DNA from: JAJOKK01 sp965370555
GTDB taxonomy: Bacteria > Bipolaricaulota > Bipolaricaulia > UBA7950 > UBA9294
Assembly: GCA_965370555.1 (NCBI GenBank)
Contig: CBDUVB010000008.1
Span: 1-64,000, forward strand
Reading direction: 5' to 3'
Length of the DNA: 64,000 nt
Each line of letters starts with the position of its first letter. The first letter of the stretch is position 1. The notes under the pieces were generated by a model that was not told where the DNA came from, made no database searches, and saw only the letters and a list, made by a program, of their open reading frames with translations. A program made the translations under genes and the position numbers. Below, piece by piece: positions 42,688 through 55,000 of the stretch.

Positions 42688-44484
42688 TTACTCATTGCAG
42701 GGTAAAAACGAGGAAAAGAGGGATTCTTCGACCTCTTCTCGCGTCGTCGCGCACACCTCGCTGAGCGCCGTGTCGAACGAAAGGTATCTATCCAAGGGGG
42801 AGGTTGCGATCCAGATCTCGCGCAGGTTTTCTCCCCCGTATCTCTCAAGGAGATAATACAGAAGGAGACCGGCTTCTACCTCGACCGTTCTCTGAGAGGC
42901 CATCCCAAAGTCGATTGAGGATAGTGAGAACCATAGTTCCTCCCGCCGCAACCGGCACCCTTCTTCCACAAGGAGATCCTCATCACAAGAGAGGGCCATG
43001 GCCACTCCGGCGCGCAGAAGCCGCGAGTACGTATCCTTCCCCCAAGCATAAATAGGGAGGACCTCTCCCATGCGGTATACAGCGTCATCCTTAGGAAGGA
43101 GGTGAAGCGTCGCGTTCTTCTCCGAAGAGAGAGGGATGAGGAACTCTCCCCTGTCCCGTGTTTCCGTATCGGGATGGAAGAAGAGGGTCATCCGCTCTGG
43201 AAGGTCGCTTAGTGAAAGGGCTAGCCTGTTGATCATACTTTCATAAACGCGCTCGATCTGTGAGATCTCCGGCCACCCTTCCCGGGAGACCTGCGGCGAG
43301 ACAAAGATCCGCAGGCCATGTGCTTCTGTCACTGTCCATCCCTCGTATAGGGCGAGAAGAGCCTGCATGTCGTCCTTTGCCTCTCCCTCTTCGATGTGGG
43401 AGATCAGCGTCCTTGCTTCGGTGAATGCTCCTACCGCAAGAGCACACCGCACAGCAAGGGTTATCTCACCCTGAGAAAGATCCTCGACGTGCCACGTGCT
43501 CGACCTTGTCCACGCTGCGTCGGGGAACCCTCCTCCCAGCAGATAGTAAACCGATAAGAACGGGAAATCGGGGGCATCTCGTCCTGCTTCGATCCCTGCC
43601 GCGTACCAGCGCGCACCCATCTCCTCCGGTGGTGCCGAATCGATGCGGTTGAGGAGGTTTACCGTCGATCCCCTTCCCCACGCTTGTTTCACCGCACGGA
43701 TTCCGCCCTTCGTCTCGATGAGAAACTGGACGAATGAAGCCGCTTCCAGTGCCAGGATATCCTCTGGCGATACCTCTCCGTGCACGGAAAGCCCAAACAA
43801 CTTCCGGAGATCGCTGAATGCGATCGACACCGGGGAGTACGGGGAATCGAACTGCTGATAGATCGACTCCGGGAAACGCCCCCTCTCCTCCGCGCGGATC
43901 AGTTCCGGTAAGGAGAGGAAGAGCCGATCCGGCACGGCTGCAACCACCGCATGGAAGTCCCGCTTCGGCTCCATCGCGTATAGCCTTGTCCCCGCATGGA
44001 GGATCTGCGATCCGCACCGGCCCCACCCAAATGCGAGTACCAGCTCAGCCAGGCGGCCACGCGGATCCTCCCCAACGAGGAGATCGAGTGGAGCCAGATA
44101 GACCGAACGTGCCTCGGGGCTCTTACGTTTGCTGATCGAAGTCTGCATCGAGGAAGTATCGTCGTGGACGAAGACATCGATCGGAGTCGGAACAAGATCG
44201 GGATTGACATCGAGAAGATCGAGGAGTTCCTCGTAATCTTGCTTTAGCACCTCGGCGAGCGCAGCGTGATCCTCCCGCCCTGGGCTATCCTTCTGATAGC
44301 GAAGGACGAAGTCTCCTTCCTTATAGTAGACGGTCCCTTCAAGCTCTGGTGTAGCCACCGGCTCAATGACAAGCACGAGGATGAGGACGGCAATCCCGAT
44401 AGCGATCCCCCCAAGCGCCAATCCACCGACCAGGGTGACCACGGGGTGGCGCAAGATCTTCTCAAACAGGCTTTTAACACGCAT
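42688..44484 (-). CDS. Membrane-anchored peptidase-MA-like protein
   Basis: 598 residues with one N-terminal helix (about 15-42). Two related domains each end in a helix of the form SFVQFLIETKGGIRAVKQAW and LLYYLLERYGGENLREIW, as in peptidase-MA-like (gluzincin-related) domains. The HExxH zinc motif is not found: the expected place reads QILHAGTRLYAM. It is therefore probably a non-catalytic relative. Divergent from spoVS. Confidence 0.7.
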   Translation of the reverse strand: MRVKSLFEKILRHPVVTLVGGLALGGIAIGIAVLILVLVIEPVATPELEGTVYYKEGDFVLRYQKDSPGREDHAALAEVLKQDYEELLDLLDVNPDLVPTPIDVFVHDDTSSMQTSISKRKSPEARSVYLAPLDLLVGEDPRGRLAELVLAFGWGRCGSQILHAGTRLYAMEPKRDFHAVVAAVPDRLFLSLPELIRAEERGRFPESIYQQFDSPYSPVSIAFSDLRKLFGLSVHGEVSPEDILALEAASFVQFLIETKGGIRAVKQAWGRGSTVNLLNRIDSAPPEEMGARWYAAGIEAGRDAPDFPFLSVYYLLGGGFPDAAWTRSSTWHVEDLSQGEITLAVRCALAVGAFTEARTLISHIEEGEAKDDMQALLALYEGWTVTEAHGLRIFVSPQVSREGWPEISQIERVYESMINRLALSLSDLPERMTLFFHPDTETRDRGEFLIPLSSEKNATLHLLPKDDAVYRMGEVLPIYAWGKDTYSRLLRAGVAMALSCDEDLLVEEGCRLRREELWFSLSSIDFGMASQRTVEVEAGLLLYYLLERYGGENLREIWIATSPLDRYLSFDTALSEVCATTREEVEESLFSSFLPCNE

Positions 44485-44535
44485 AGTTCACCCATTATAA
44501 CCTATTCTTGAAGCGGAGAGGGAGGGATTGAGAGA

Positions 44536-44632
44536 TCGGGGGGTTGAAGAATTGAATCATTGAGTGATCGGGAGATTGAATGATTAAGCTGTTAAATTAC
44601 TCAATCACTCACTCGTTAAATCACGCAATTTT
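44536..44632. repeat. Dispersed ATTGAATCATTGAG repeat, copy 2
   Basis: Shares GATCGGGGG, AATTGAATCATTGAGT, ATCGGGAGATTGA and GCTGTTAAAT words, in the same order, with 47633-47725. The halves are partly complementary, so it can fold. Confidence 0.65.
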
Positions 44633-44702
44633 TTCCTCTGCGGTTAAATTTGCCCTTCTATACGGGGAAAGAGGATTTGCGCAGCAGGCTGGACCGCCTC
44701 CT

Positions 44703-44732
44703 TTGACAGAAGAATAAGGGCGTTGCTATACT
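44703..44732 (+). promoter_or_regulatory. Sigma70-type promoter of spoVS
   Basis: Perfect TTGACA (44703-44708), 18 bp, TATACT (44727-44732), 54 bp before the start codon. Confidence 0.75.
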
Positions 44733-44786
44733 GATCGAGCAGGGGTTGCAGCGTATCGCAAAGCACGCGACAGCAGGAGAATGGCC

Positions 44787-45047
44787 ATGAAAATATTGAG
44801 GGTTGCATCCCGCTCAAATCTGAATCCGACCGCCGGAGCGATCGCCAGTGTCCTGGAGGAACATGGTGTCGTTGAGATTCACGCGATCGGTGCCGGTGCC
44901 GTCAATCAGACCGTAAAAGCGATCGCCATCGCACGGCGGATGGTGGAAGAAGAGGGAAAGGCCCCGATCAAGGTCATCCCTGGATTCATCGAGCTCGAAA
45001 TCGACGGGGAGACGAAGACCGGGATCCGCTTCATCGTCGAAAGGTAG
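44787..45047 (+). CDS. spoVS: SpoVS-like protein
   Basis: 86 residues of the SpoVS/Alba-like fold. The core NLNPTAGAIASVLEEHGVVE and the basic/hydrophobic GAGAVNQTVKAIAIARRM are characteristic. ATG 44787 has AGGAGA at 7 nt; the ATG at 44781 is too close to it. The family was named from Bacillus sporulation but is found in many non-sporulating bacteria. It probably binds nucleic acid; nothing here implies sporulation. Confidence 0.93.
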   Translation: MKILRVASRSNLNPTAGAIASVLEEHGVVEIHAIGAGAVNQTVKAIAIARRMVEEEGKAPIKVIPGFIELEIDGETKTGIRFIVER

Positions 45048-45082
45048 CTTCCCCGTTCGTCACCTTATAGAATAACACCATC

Positions 45083-46711
45083 ATGCTCAGATCATGGATT
45101 GAGAGTTTACTCGGTTCGACATGGGAAAAGCTCGGTCTCCCTCCGGTTTCGATCGAGGTTCACCCCTCCGAGCGGCCAGAGTTCGGAGACTTCTCCACCA
45201 ACCTTCCCCTCATCGGAGCAAAGACGGCGAACCTCCCCCCGCGGCAGCTGGCCGAGCGGCTGGTAGCAGCGATTCCTGATGATGCGTTCTCGCGTGTAGA
45301 GATCGCCGGACCGGGATTTATCAACCTCTGCCTACAGCCTACGATGACCCACACGGCATTACAGGAGATCCTACAGGCGAAGGATCGATTCGGTTTTTCA
45401 ACGATCGGGACTGGAAAAACGTTACAGGTAGAATTCGTCAGCTCCAACCCCACCGGTCCCCTCACCGTCGGGCACGGCCGCCAGGCCGTTCTCGGCGATG
45501 TCCTGGCCTCCCTCTACGAGACCCTGGGTTACGCCGTCACTCGGGAGTACTACTTCAACGACGAGGGGCGCCAAATCGATCTCCTGACAGAATCCTTATG
45601 GGCGCGCTATTGTGAGCTTGCAGGAGGAGAAGTGTCGATCCCGGAAGGGGGCTACCAAGGAGAATACCTGATCGAGATCGCCCGCGAGGTGAAAGAGACT
45701 TTCGGCGAGAAGCTCCTGGTCTTCGATCGACAGACCGCATCAACATTGAAGGAAGAAGCGGTCTCGCGGATCAAGACGCTGATCAAGGATGACCTCGCTC
45801 AACTCGGGGTCAGGTTCGATACCTGGTTCAGCGAGGGAGATCTCCATCACCGCGGGGAGGTGACCGCGGCACTCGATCTTCTGCGCGAGAGTCATGGAAC
45901 CTACGAGGAAGACGGCGCAATCTGGCTCAAGTCGGAGGAGAACGGTGGGGTAAAGGACTCCGTCCTCATCCGAAGCGACGGCCGACCTACCTACCTCATG
46001 GTCGATATCGCCTACCACATCGACAAGCACCGCCGCGGATTCACTCAGGTCATCAACGTTCAAGGGGCGGACCATCAAGTGGAGCAATCGTGTATGAAGG
46101 CAGCGATGCGCATCCTCGGCTACCCCGAGGAGTTTCTCAGCTATGCGACGCACCAGTTTGTGAGCATCAAGGAGGGAGAAGGGGTTGCACGCATGTCGAC
46201 CCGCGCCGGGCAATTCGTCCGCTTACGCGACCTCACAGACGAGCTCGGGCGTGACGTGGTCCGCTACTTCATGATCGCGCGAAAGCCCGAGAGCCACCTG
46301 CAGTTCGACCTCGAACTCGCGCGTGCGGAATCGCTCGATAACCCGATCTACTACATCCAGTACGCACACACCCGGATCGCTTCCATCTTCCGCAAGGCCG
46401 ATCTCTCGACCTTCGACGCGATGAGCGTCGATCTCTCACCACTTGAAACGCAGGCAGAGTTCGACCTGATAAAACGGCTCGACCGGTTTCCAGAGGTCGT
46501 CGCCGGAGCAGCGCTCGACTTCGCCCCGCACCTCCTCGCCGACTACACACTGGGGCTGGCACGGGCCTTCCACGTTTACTACGGGGAACACCGGGTGATC
46601 GGCACGGACGAGAAGGTGATGCTGGCGCGCCTCGCACTGCTCCAGGCCATACGAATCGTCTTCCGACGCAGCCTGGATATCCTTGGAATCTCGTCCCCGG
46701 AGGCGATGTGA
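45083..46711 (+). CDS. argS: Arginyl-tRNA synthetase
   Basis: 542 residues, class I. The HIGH equivalent is LTVGHGRQAVLGD, preceded by VEFVSSNPTGP, the ArgRS hallmark. The KMSK region is degenerate as often in this enzyme (GVARMSTRAGQFVRL). The C-terminal DALR domain follows (NPIYYIQYAHTRIAS). It overlaps the ftsY start by one base. Confidence 0.96.
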   Translation: MLRSWIESLLGSTWEKLGLPPVSIEVHPSERPEFGDFSTNLPLIGAKTANLPPRQLAERLVAAIPDDAFSRVEIAGPGFINLCLQPTMTHTALQEILQAKDRFGFSTIGTGKTLQVEFVSSNPTGPLTVGHGRQAVLGDVLASLYETLGYAVTREYYFNDEGRQIDLLTESLWARYCELAGGEVSIPEGGYQGEYLIEIAREVKETFGEKLLVFDRQTASTLKEEAVSRIKTLIKDDLAQLGVRFDTWFSEGDLHHRGEVTAALDLLRESHGTYEEDGAIWLKSEENGGVKDSVLIRSDGRPTYLMVDIAYHIDKHRRGFTQVINVQGADHQVEQSCMKAAMRILGYPEEFLSYATHQFVSIKEGEGVARMSTRAGQFVRLRDLTDELGRDVVRYFMIARKPESHLQFDLELARAESLDNPIYYIQYAHTRIASIFRKADLSTFDAMSVDLSPLETQAEFDLIKRLDRFPEVVAGAALDFAPHLLADYTLGLARAFHVYYGEHRVIGTDEKVMLARLALLQAIRIVFRRSLDILGISSPEAM

Positions 46712-47628
46712 TGGCGTGGATCGATCGGTTGAAGAAAGGATTGAAGCGAACCCGCTCTGGGTTCACCAGTTCACTTGGCCAGATCTTCTCTCGTGGGGAG
46801 AAGCTGAGCGCGGTGGAACTCGAAGAGATCGAGGAGATCCTCATCGCCGGGGACGTTGGGGTTCGTGTAGCAATGGATCTCACGGAGGAACTCGCCGAGC
46901 GCAGCCGCCGCGGCCAGACGAACGGAGAGGCCTTCATGACCGCTCTAAAAACGGGGATAGTGGAACGTCTCGTGGAATCTGAGCGACCACTCACTCTGCG
47001 CAATGATAAGGAGCCAACGGTGGTCCTCATCACCGGGGTGAACGGATCGGGAAAGACGACGACCATCGCCAAGATCGCGTCCCGCCTGCGAGAACACAAC
47101 CCCTCATTACCGATCACCCTCGCTGCGGCCGATACCTTCCGCGCTGCGGCGATCGAGCAACTCGCGATCTGGGCAGATCGAGTCGGCGTAGACCTGATCA
47201 AACACAAGATTGGCGCCGATCCATCGGCGGTCGTCTTCGATGCCCTCGACCACGCCCGTCGCCTCGGCGGACTCCTCCTGATCGATACCGCTGGACGACT
47301 GCAAACGAAACACAACCTGATGGAGGAACTGAAGAAGATCGAACGCACAGTGGAGAAGAAGCTTGGGCGAGGATCTGACGAACGCCTTCTCGTCCTCGAC
47401 GCGACTACCGGCCAGAACGGCATCTCCCAGGCGGCCCGTTTCCACGAGGCGATCAACCTCACCGGACTCGTCCTCACCAAGCTCGACGGAACGGCCAAGG
47501 GAGGTGTAATCCTCGCGATCTGGGATGAATTAAGGCTCCCGTTGTTGTACATTGGGGTAGGAGAAGGGGTGGATGACCTGCACGAGTTCTCCGCTAGCCA
47601 GTTTGTGGAAGCGCTCTTTTCGACATAA
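46711..47628 (+). CDS. ftsY: Signal recognition particle receptor FtsY
   Basis: 305 residues, NG-domain form without a long acidic A-domain. G-domain motifs are GVNGSGKTTTIAKIA, DTAGRLQTKHNLMEE and TKLDGTAKGG. ATG 46711 has GGAGG at 7 nt; the GTG three bases upstream is not needed. It receives SRP-ribosome complexes at the membrane. Confidence 0.95.
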   Translation: MAWIDRLKKGLKRTRSGFTSSLGQIFSRGEKLSAVELEEIEEILIAGDVGVRVAMDLTEELAERSRRGQTNGEAFMTALKTGIVERLVESERPLTLRNDKEPTVVLITGVNGSGKTTTIAKIASRLREHNPSLPITLAAADTFRAAAIEQLAIWADRVGVDLIKHKIGADPSAVVFDALDHARRLGGLLLIDTAGRLQTKHNLMEELKKIERTVEKKLGRGSDERLLVLDATTGQNGISQAARFHEAINLTGLVLTKLDGTAKGGVILAIWDELRLPLLYIGVGEGVDDLHEFSASQFVEALFST

Positions 47629-47632
47629 CGAT

Positions 47633-47725
47633 CGGGGGATTGAACGATTGAGAAATTGAATCATTGAGTAATCGGGAGATTGAGCTGTTAAATCACTCAA
47701 TTCTTCAATCACTAAATCATTTAAT
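47633..47725. repeat. Dispersed ATTGAATCATTGAG repeat, copy 3
   Basis: See the copy at 44536-44632; here it fills the ftsY-ppdK gap and ends just before the ppdK ribosome-binding site. Confidence 0.65.
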
Positions 47726-47746
47726 TACTTACGGAGGTGTCTAGAA

Positions 47747-50401
<2,655 letters not shown>

Positions 50402-50431
50402 GAACCAAACACGACTGAACAAACGGTCACG

Positions 50432-50455
50432 AAGGCCGGGAGAAACCCCGGCCTT
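50432..50455 (+). terminator. Intrinsic terminator after ppdK
   Basis: AAGGCCGGG (50432-50440) pairs with CCCGGCCTT (50447-50455) across a 6-nt loop, followed by TCTCTT. It lies between convergent ppdK and pit and may serve both. Confidence 0.8.
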
Positions 50456-50462
50456 TCTCTTA

Positions 50463-51401
50463 TCATCGCGTGATCGCCCGCACAAGCAAGGTGAGCCCAA
50501 CAGAGAGGGCGCAGGCGATCATCGGGGTACCGAGCCAGCCGAACAGAACGCGGAGGAGGACACGGAGATCGATCGTCTTCACTCCCTTCACAAGGCCAAT
50601 CCCGATCACTGCACCGACCACCGCCTGTGAGGCTGAAACCGGAACTCCAAGCATGGCATAAACGTTTAGGGTGATCGCTTGTCCGAGGATGACAACTAGT
50701 GCGGCAAACGGGTTTAAGGGGACGAGACCGCTCCCCACCGTGCGGATCACTCTCTTGCTGAAGGTCAGAATTCCCAGCGCGATCGCAGCGGAACCGAATA
50801 AAGAGGCGTAAAACGGGGTGAGCAACCCGGATTTAACGTAGACCCCGGTGACATTCGCTACATTGTTCGCCCCCAAAGAATAAGCCCCGTAGCAGGTAAC
50901 AAGAACAAGACCGACGCGGATGGCACGGTCCCGCGTAGCGAAACGCCCGAGCAGGGTTCCCGGATAGAGGGTGGCAATCTTATACGGGATATAGGCAGCG
51001 ATCAGTCCCCCGAGAGGGGTAAGGACCCAGGAGAGGAAGATCTTTATAAGCGGCTGGATATTCACCCCTCCTGTCGTGAGCAAGCTCCCCCCAATGATCG
51101 CCCCCACCGTCGCCTGCGTGCTCGAAATCGGGAGGCCGAGCAGGGTCATCAGAATGACGGTGAACGCCGCTGCGGTCATAATGATGAAGCTCGATAGCAG
51201 GGTCTGCGTTCCGATCGCCCCGTAGGTTGCAAAACCGCGACTCCCCATTAAGAGAGCCCCAAGGATGACGAAGAGCGCGGCGAGGGCCGCCGCCGTCCAG
51301 AATCGAATAGCCCGGCTCGCCACCGCCGGTCCGAACAGGTTGGCAGCATCATTCGCTCCCAGTCCCCATCCCATAAACCCGCCTGCGATCAGCGTCCACA
51401 T
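50463..51401 (-). CDS. pit: Inorganic phosphate transporter, PiT family
   Basis: 312 residues, about ten helices, with two inverted PiT signatures: GANDAANLFGPAVASRAI at the N-terminus and GANNVANVTGVYVKSG in the middle. It imports phosphate with protons or sodium. It is on the short side for the family. No phoU-like gene is adjacent. Confidence 0.95.
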   Translation of the reverse strand: MWTLIAGGFMGWGLGANDAANLFGPAVASRAIRFWTAAALAALFVILGALLMGSRGFATYGAIGTQTLLSSFIIMTAAAFTVILMTLLGLPISSTQATVGAIIGGSLLTTGGVNIQPLIKIFLSWVLTPLGGLIAAYIPYKIATLYPGTLLGRFATRDRAIRVGLVLVTCYGAYSLGANNVANVTGVYVKSGLLTPFYASLFGSAAIALGILTFSKRVIRTVGSGLVPLNPFAALVVILGQAITLNVYAMLGVPVSASQAVVGAVIGIGLVKGVKTIDLRVLLRVLFGWLGTPMIACALSVGLTLLVRAITR

Positions 51402-52011
51402 CTCGTCTCTCCTTCAACATCTCAACTGTTCGGTAAGAGCTATAGTCTATAGTCGAAATGGAACTGGGAATCAAGTAAGGTGATCGCACCGGTGACGGAG
51501 TCCCGACGAAAAGGATTGTTGTCCGGATTGACTGGGGAATAATGAGGTAAATGGCTGTTAGGGAAAGGATTCTTGCCCTAAGATGTTGACCCAAAAGCTA
51601 TCCACAAATCCCCGCCGTACCCAGCTGTTTCGAACTTCGGGCAAGCTTCGAGAACAGGAGTGCTGCAATCCGCGATCCCATGGGAAAGGGGGTTCGAGCC
51701 TTAAGCCCTCATTCTGCGCCTCACCGATCCGATAAGCACGGACGTCTAAACCTCTAAATCTAGCATCCTGCCTGCATAAAAGACGAGCCCTACCCTTAAT
51801 TGCTCCGCGGATTCAGGTATGATGTTGCCAAGGACTTGACCACTGCCTTTATGCGGAGGCGAGAAACTAAGAACCTCTCTGCGGTTAAGTGAAGAGGCCA
51901 GCCTTTTCTCTCTCGTCCATGTTTTCTCTGACAGCAGCACACTTCTTCCCTGTCAACCCCCTGCAAAGCAGAGTAGGACAGGTATGACGACATCAATGCA
52001 CTTTTCAGGTG
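51402..52011. other. Long intergenic region, no gene supported
   Basis: Open frames here (longest on the minus strand near 51796-52074) lack ribosome-binding sites and familiar sequence. No clear repeat is seen. Its last bases carry the promoter of the large secreted protein. Confidence 0.55.
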
Positions 52012-52017
52012 TATAAT
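52012..52017 (+). promoter_or_regulatory. -10 box upstream of the large secreted protein
   Basis: Perfect TATAAT, 87 bp before the ATG. The -35 region is weak (TGACGA at 51985-51990 is 21 bp away). Confidence 0.5.
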
Positions 52018-52018
52018 G

Positions 52019-52088
52019 CGCTGTAAGAGGATACGACATTGTTCATCATCGTGATCAAGGCACTGGTTCAACACTCTCTCTTACAGTG
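52019..52088 (+). promoter_or_regulatory. Leader stem next to the ribosome-binding site
   Basis: CTGTAAGAG (52021-52029) is perfectly complementary to CTCTTACAG (52078-52086); with a G-T and a C-G pair the stem reaches 11 bp (52019-52029 with 52078-52088). It begins near the predicted transcript start and ends at the first base of GAGGTG, the ribosome-binding site. The 48-nt loop may fold further. Confidence 0.5.
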
Positions 52089-52098
52089 AGGTGATGTT

Positions 52099-55000
52099 AT
52101 GCCTTGTTCGTCGAGTGCCAGGATGTTGCGAAAGGGTTATGCCTTAGCGGGCGAATGGACAGTGCGCGTCGACGACAGACGGCTGATCGTTCCCGGTCGA
52201 TGGAAAGCGATAGGAACGCTTGGCATGACGTTTCTTCTGTTTGTCTTCCTTGTGGCTCTCCCCGTGACCGCTCACAGCTACAACTTCACGGGCCATGTTT
52301 ATTCTGGGAGCCCCCCCGATATGACTCAACCTGTCACCGGTGTCAGGATTGAGCTCTACGGTGGCCGGGGAGAATGGGCGCCGAATAACTCCGGTACCTT
52401 TCTCACTGCGGCCGCGACAAACGAGTGGGGTGAGTTTACGCTCCTCTACCTGCCGGGGAATGTGACCTATCCCTACTATCACGTCGTTGAAGTCGATCCA
52501 CCTGATACAATATCTACCGGGGCGCAGGCGGGACTGGGAGGCTACGTAAGAGAGAACAACGTGATCTCGTATACGAAGACTGCTCCGGGAACCTATGCGG
52601 GCATTGGCTTCTGGGATGCCCGGTCGATGATCTCCCTGCCCCCGTTGACCCAGCAACCGGGGACCTTCATGGAGAAACACGAAGAGAGCTCGCAGCAAAG
52701 CTCACAGAGTTCTCAGCAATCTCAGATGTCCTCAAGCGAGAAGGTCACCGCCCCTGATGAGAAACTTCCCCATACGTTGCTGATCGGCGATTTTGTATTG
52801 TTGGTGGAGCGCTACGACGCTGAGAAGGAGACTGATCAGAGCAAACTGCCGACCAGTCAGGCAGTGCGCCCGGGAATCGAACAGCTTGAGGGCCTCTCCG
52901 GGACGGCGTGGTTGAGCTTTGATTGTAGCGCCCCATCCATCGTGCCTGGCCTTACCCCGCTACTGCCGGGCGGGTATGTGATCATTGCGCATGTATTTGA
53001 TGTGGTTCCCGTCGTAACTGATCCCGCAAACCAGATCAGCCTACCCGAGGCCCGTCTTATTCAACCGGATATTACACCGGGGCAAACGCTGGAATTGCAA
53101 CTTCCCCTCAAGAGCCAGGATGTGCCGGGCATTATCGCGGCCAAAGATCTATTCCTTCAGGAGGTTGAGCAACTTGGCGGCGTAGCGAAGGGAGATATCA
53201 GGGTGCGCTTTGAGGACGCAACGATAGTCGAGGTTCCGGAGCAGGAGGGAGTGGGGCGCATTATTGAGGGGACAGCCTTCTATCCGGCAGACCCCCTTTA
53301 CCCGGACATCATTCGCCTATCGATCGATGGGTTCACAGCGCTGATCGATATCCTGACGCTCACTCCCACAGGGGCTACCGCAAATGTAGTGCTTGAGCTT
53401 CCTTCAAACATCGCCTTTGAAGCCACATGTGAGCGAGCCTGGCTAGCTTTGGGAGAAATCGCGATTACTCCTTACTGCGAGTTCTATGCCGAGGAACCAA
53501 CCGATCCCTTCGGACCGTGGATCGTGGGGGATACCGGGCTCATAGTGAGTGGAACAGGCTACATCGCAGATTTCAGCTCTTCGCAGAGCCCGCTCTCAAA
53601 ACCCGTGTCATGGAAAGGTGTGGTCCTTCAAGACGGGACGGGTTCAGGGAGTGCGTTGGTTCCCACTACATCGAATACAGGATACCTCGCCGGGGAATAC
53701 AGCTTCTTCAATGCAACGGTAGAGGGCTCGGGGTTGGCGGGCCAGTTCAACCTCCTGGGAACCCTAATCTTCTACCCTCTTCAACCTCTGGGGTATCAGG
53801 TCACCCTATACGGGGCGAGCCTGGAGGTCTCGGAGAGTCGCGTCGTGTCCGGTCAATTGGGGCCTGGGAGGCTGGAACTCCCGGTGAACGCTGTCTGCAA
53901 GGATGGACATCCAGGGGATCCGCTCTCGGCCACGTTTAACCTTCTTACGGTGCAAGCGGACCTTGACGTTGGCGGCGAGGTGAACTTCGGGTTCGGCACG
54001 CCAACGCGCATGGGCTGGGGAGAGCTGACCCACTCAGGAGATGAGGTGGTGGCCTGGATCCTGGAGATTGAGAAGGGATACCTCTACCTTCCGGCAACCC
54101 CGGTCTCCACGTTTAGCCCGGATACGGGAGTCGGATTCCTCGATTTCTTCCTGCCTACATATTCGGTCGAGATCGCGCTCGCTGCGCTTGAATCACAGAA
54201 GATGGCAGGGATAACGATCGGTAGCATGCAGAACCTGGCGATCCACTCGCCGGACCGGCCCGGAGGGACCACAAATCCTCTTAAGATGGCAGACGTTAGC
54301 GGGTGGCTCCGCATCGGGAGTCGCGGGGTGGACGGAGATCTCCAGATTACTGAATGGAACATGCATGCAGACCTCGGCAACACAGCGCGTTACGGCTATG
54401 TAGGCGGAGAGCCATTTAACACAACGCTCATACTACCTACCCAAGACGAGAAGCTGTTACTGCTCCAGTACGCGACGAGCGCTGTATACGACTCCGAAAT
54501 AAACGGCCTGGTCGACATTCCGGAACCGTGCAACATAAGTCGGCTGGAGTTCGCGGACATGGAGGCCACTTCGACCGCGCACCTCGTCGGGGGCGATATC
54601 AAACTCCCGGTCGATGGGGTGACCCTGGAGTACTGGGACATCGGCTTTGAGCCGACCGAGGATCCGACGCAAGCAGGGGTCGTGAGCGTACGCACAGGTC
54701 GGCTTGTCTTCACCGCAGCGGGTATCAGCGAGTACGTCCATTTTGACAAGGTGTTTGGTCTGACGTGGTGTGAGATGCTCGCCGATGGGAACCTGCGCGA
54801 ACTATTCCTTGATTACAATTCATACGGGCAACGCTTCGACAAACTCCCCTTCTCGGCTCACCAGCTTTCGCTCTCCGAGTGCATTCCCGGAATGAGTGGC
54901 CTCGATGCGGGTGCATATCTTGCGGTGTGCGGCGATGTGCACTTCAATTTCTTCGGGAGCGCCTACATCAACATCAAGGATGCCCGGCATCCCGACAGCG

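Larger units (their letters stand above)
44485..44786. other. Divergent intergenic region with a dispersed repeat and the spoVS promoter
   Basis: 302 bp between two divergent genes. It holds the ATTGAATCATTGAG repeat and a strong plus-strand promoter. I see no further gene. Confidence 0.7.

Noticed and set aside
44781..45047. SpoVS as a sign of sporulation
   Set aside because: SpoVS-like proteins occur widely in non-sporulating bacteria and no other sporulation gene is in the window.
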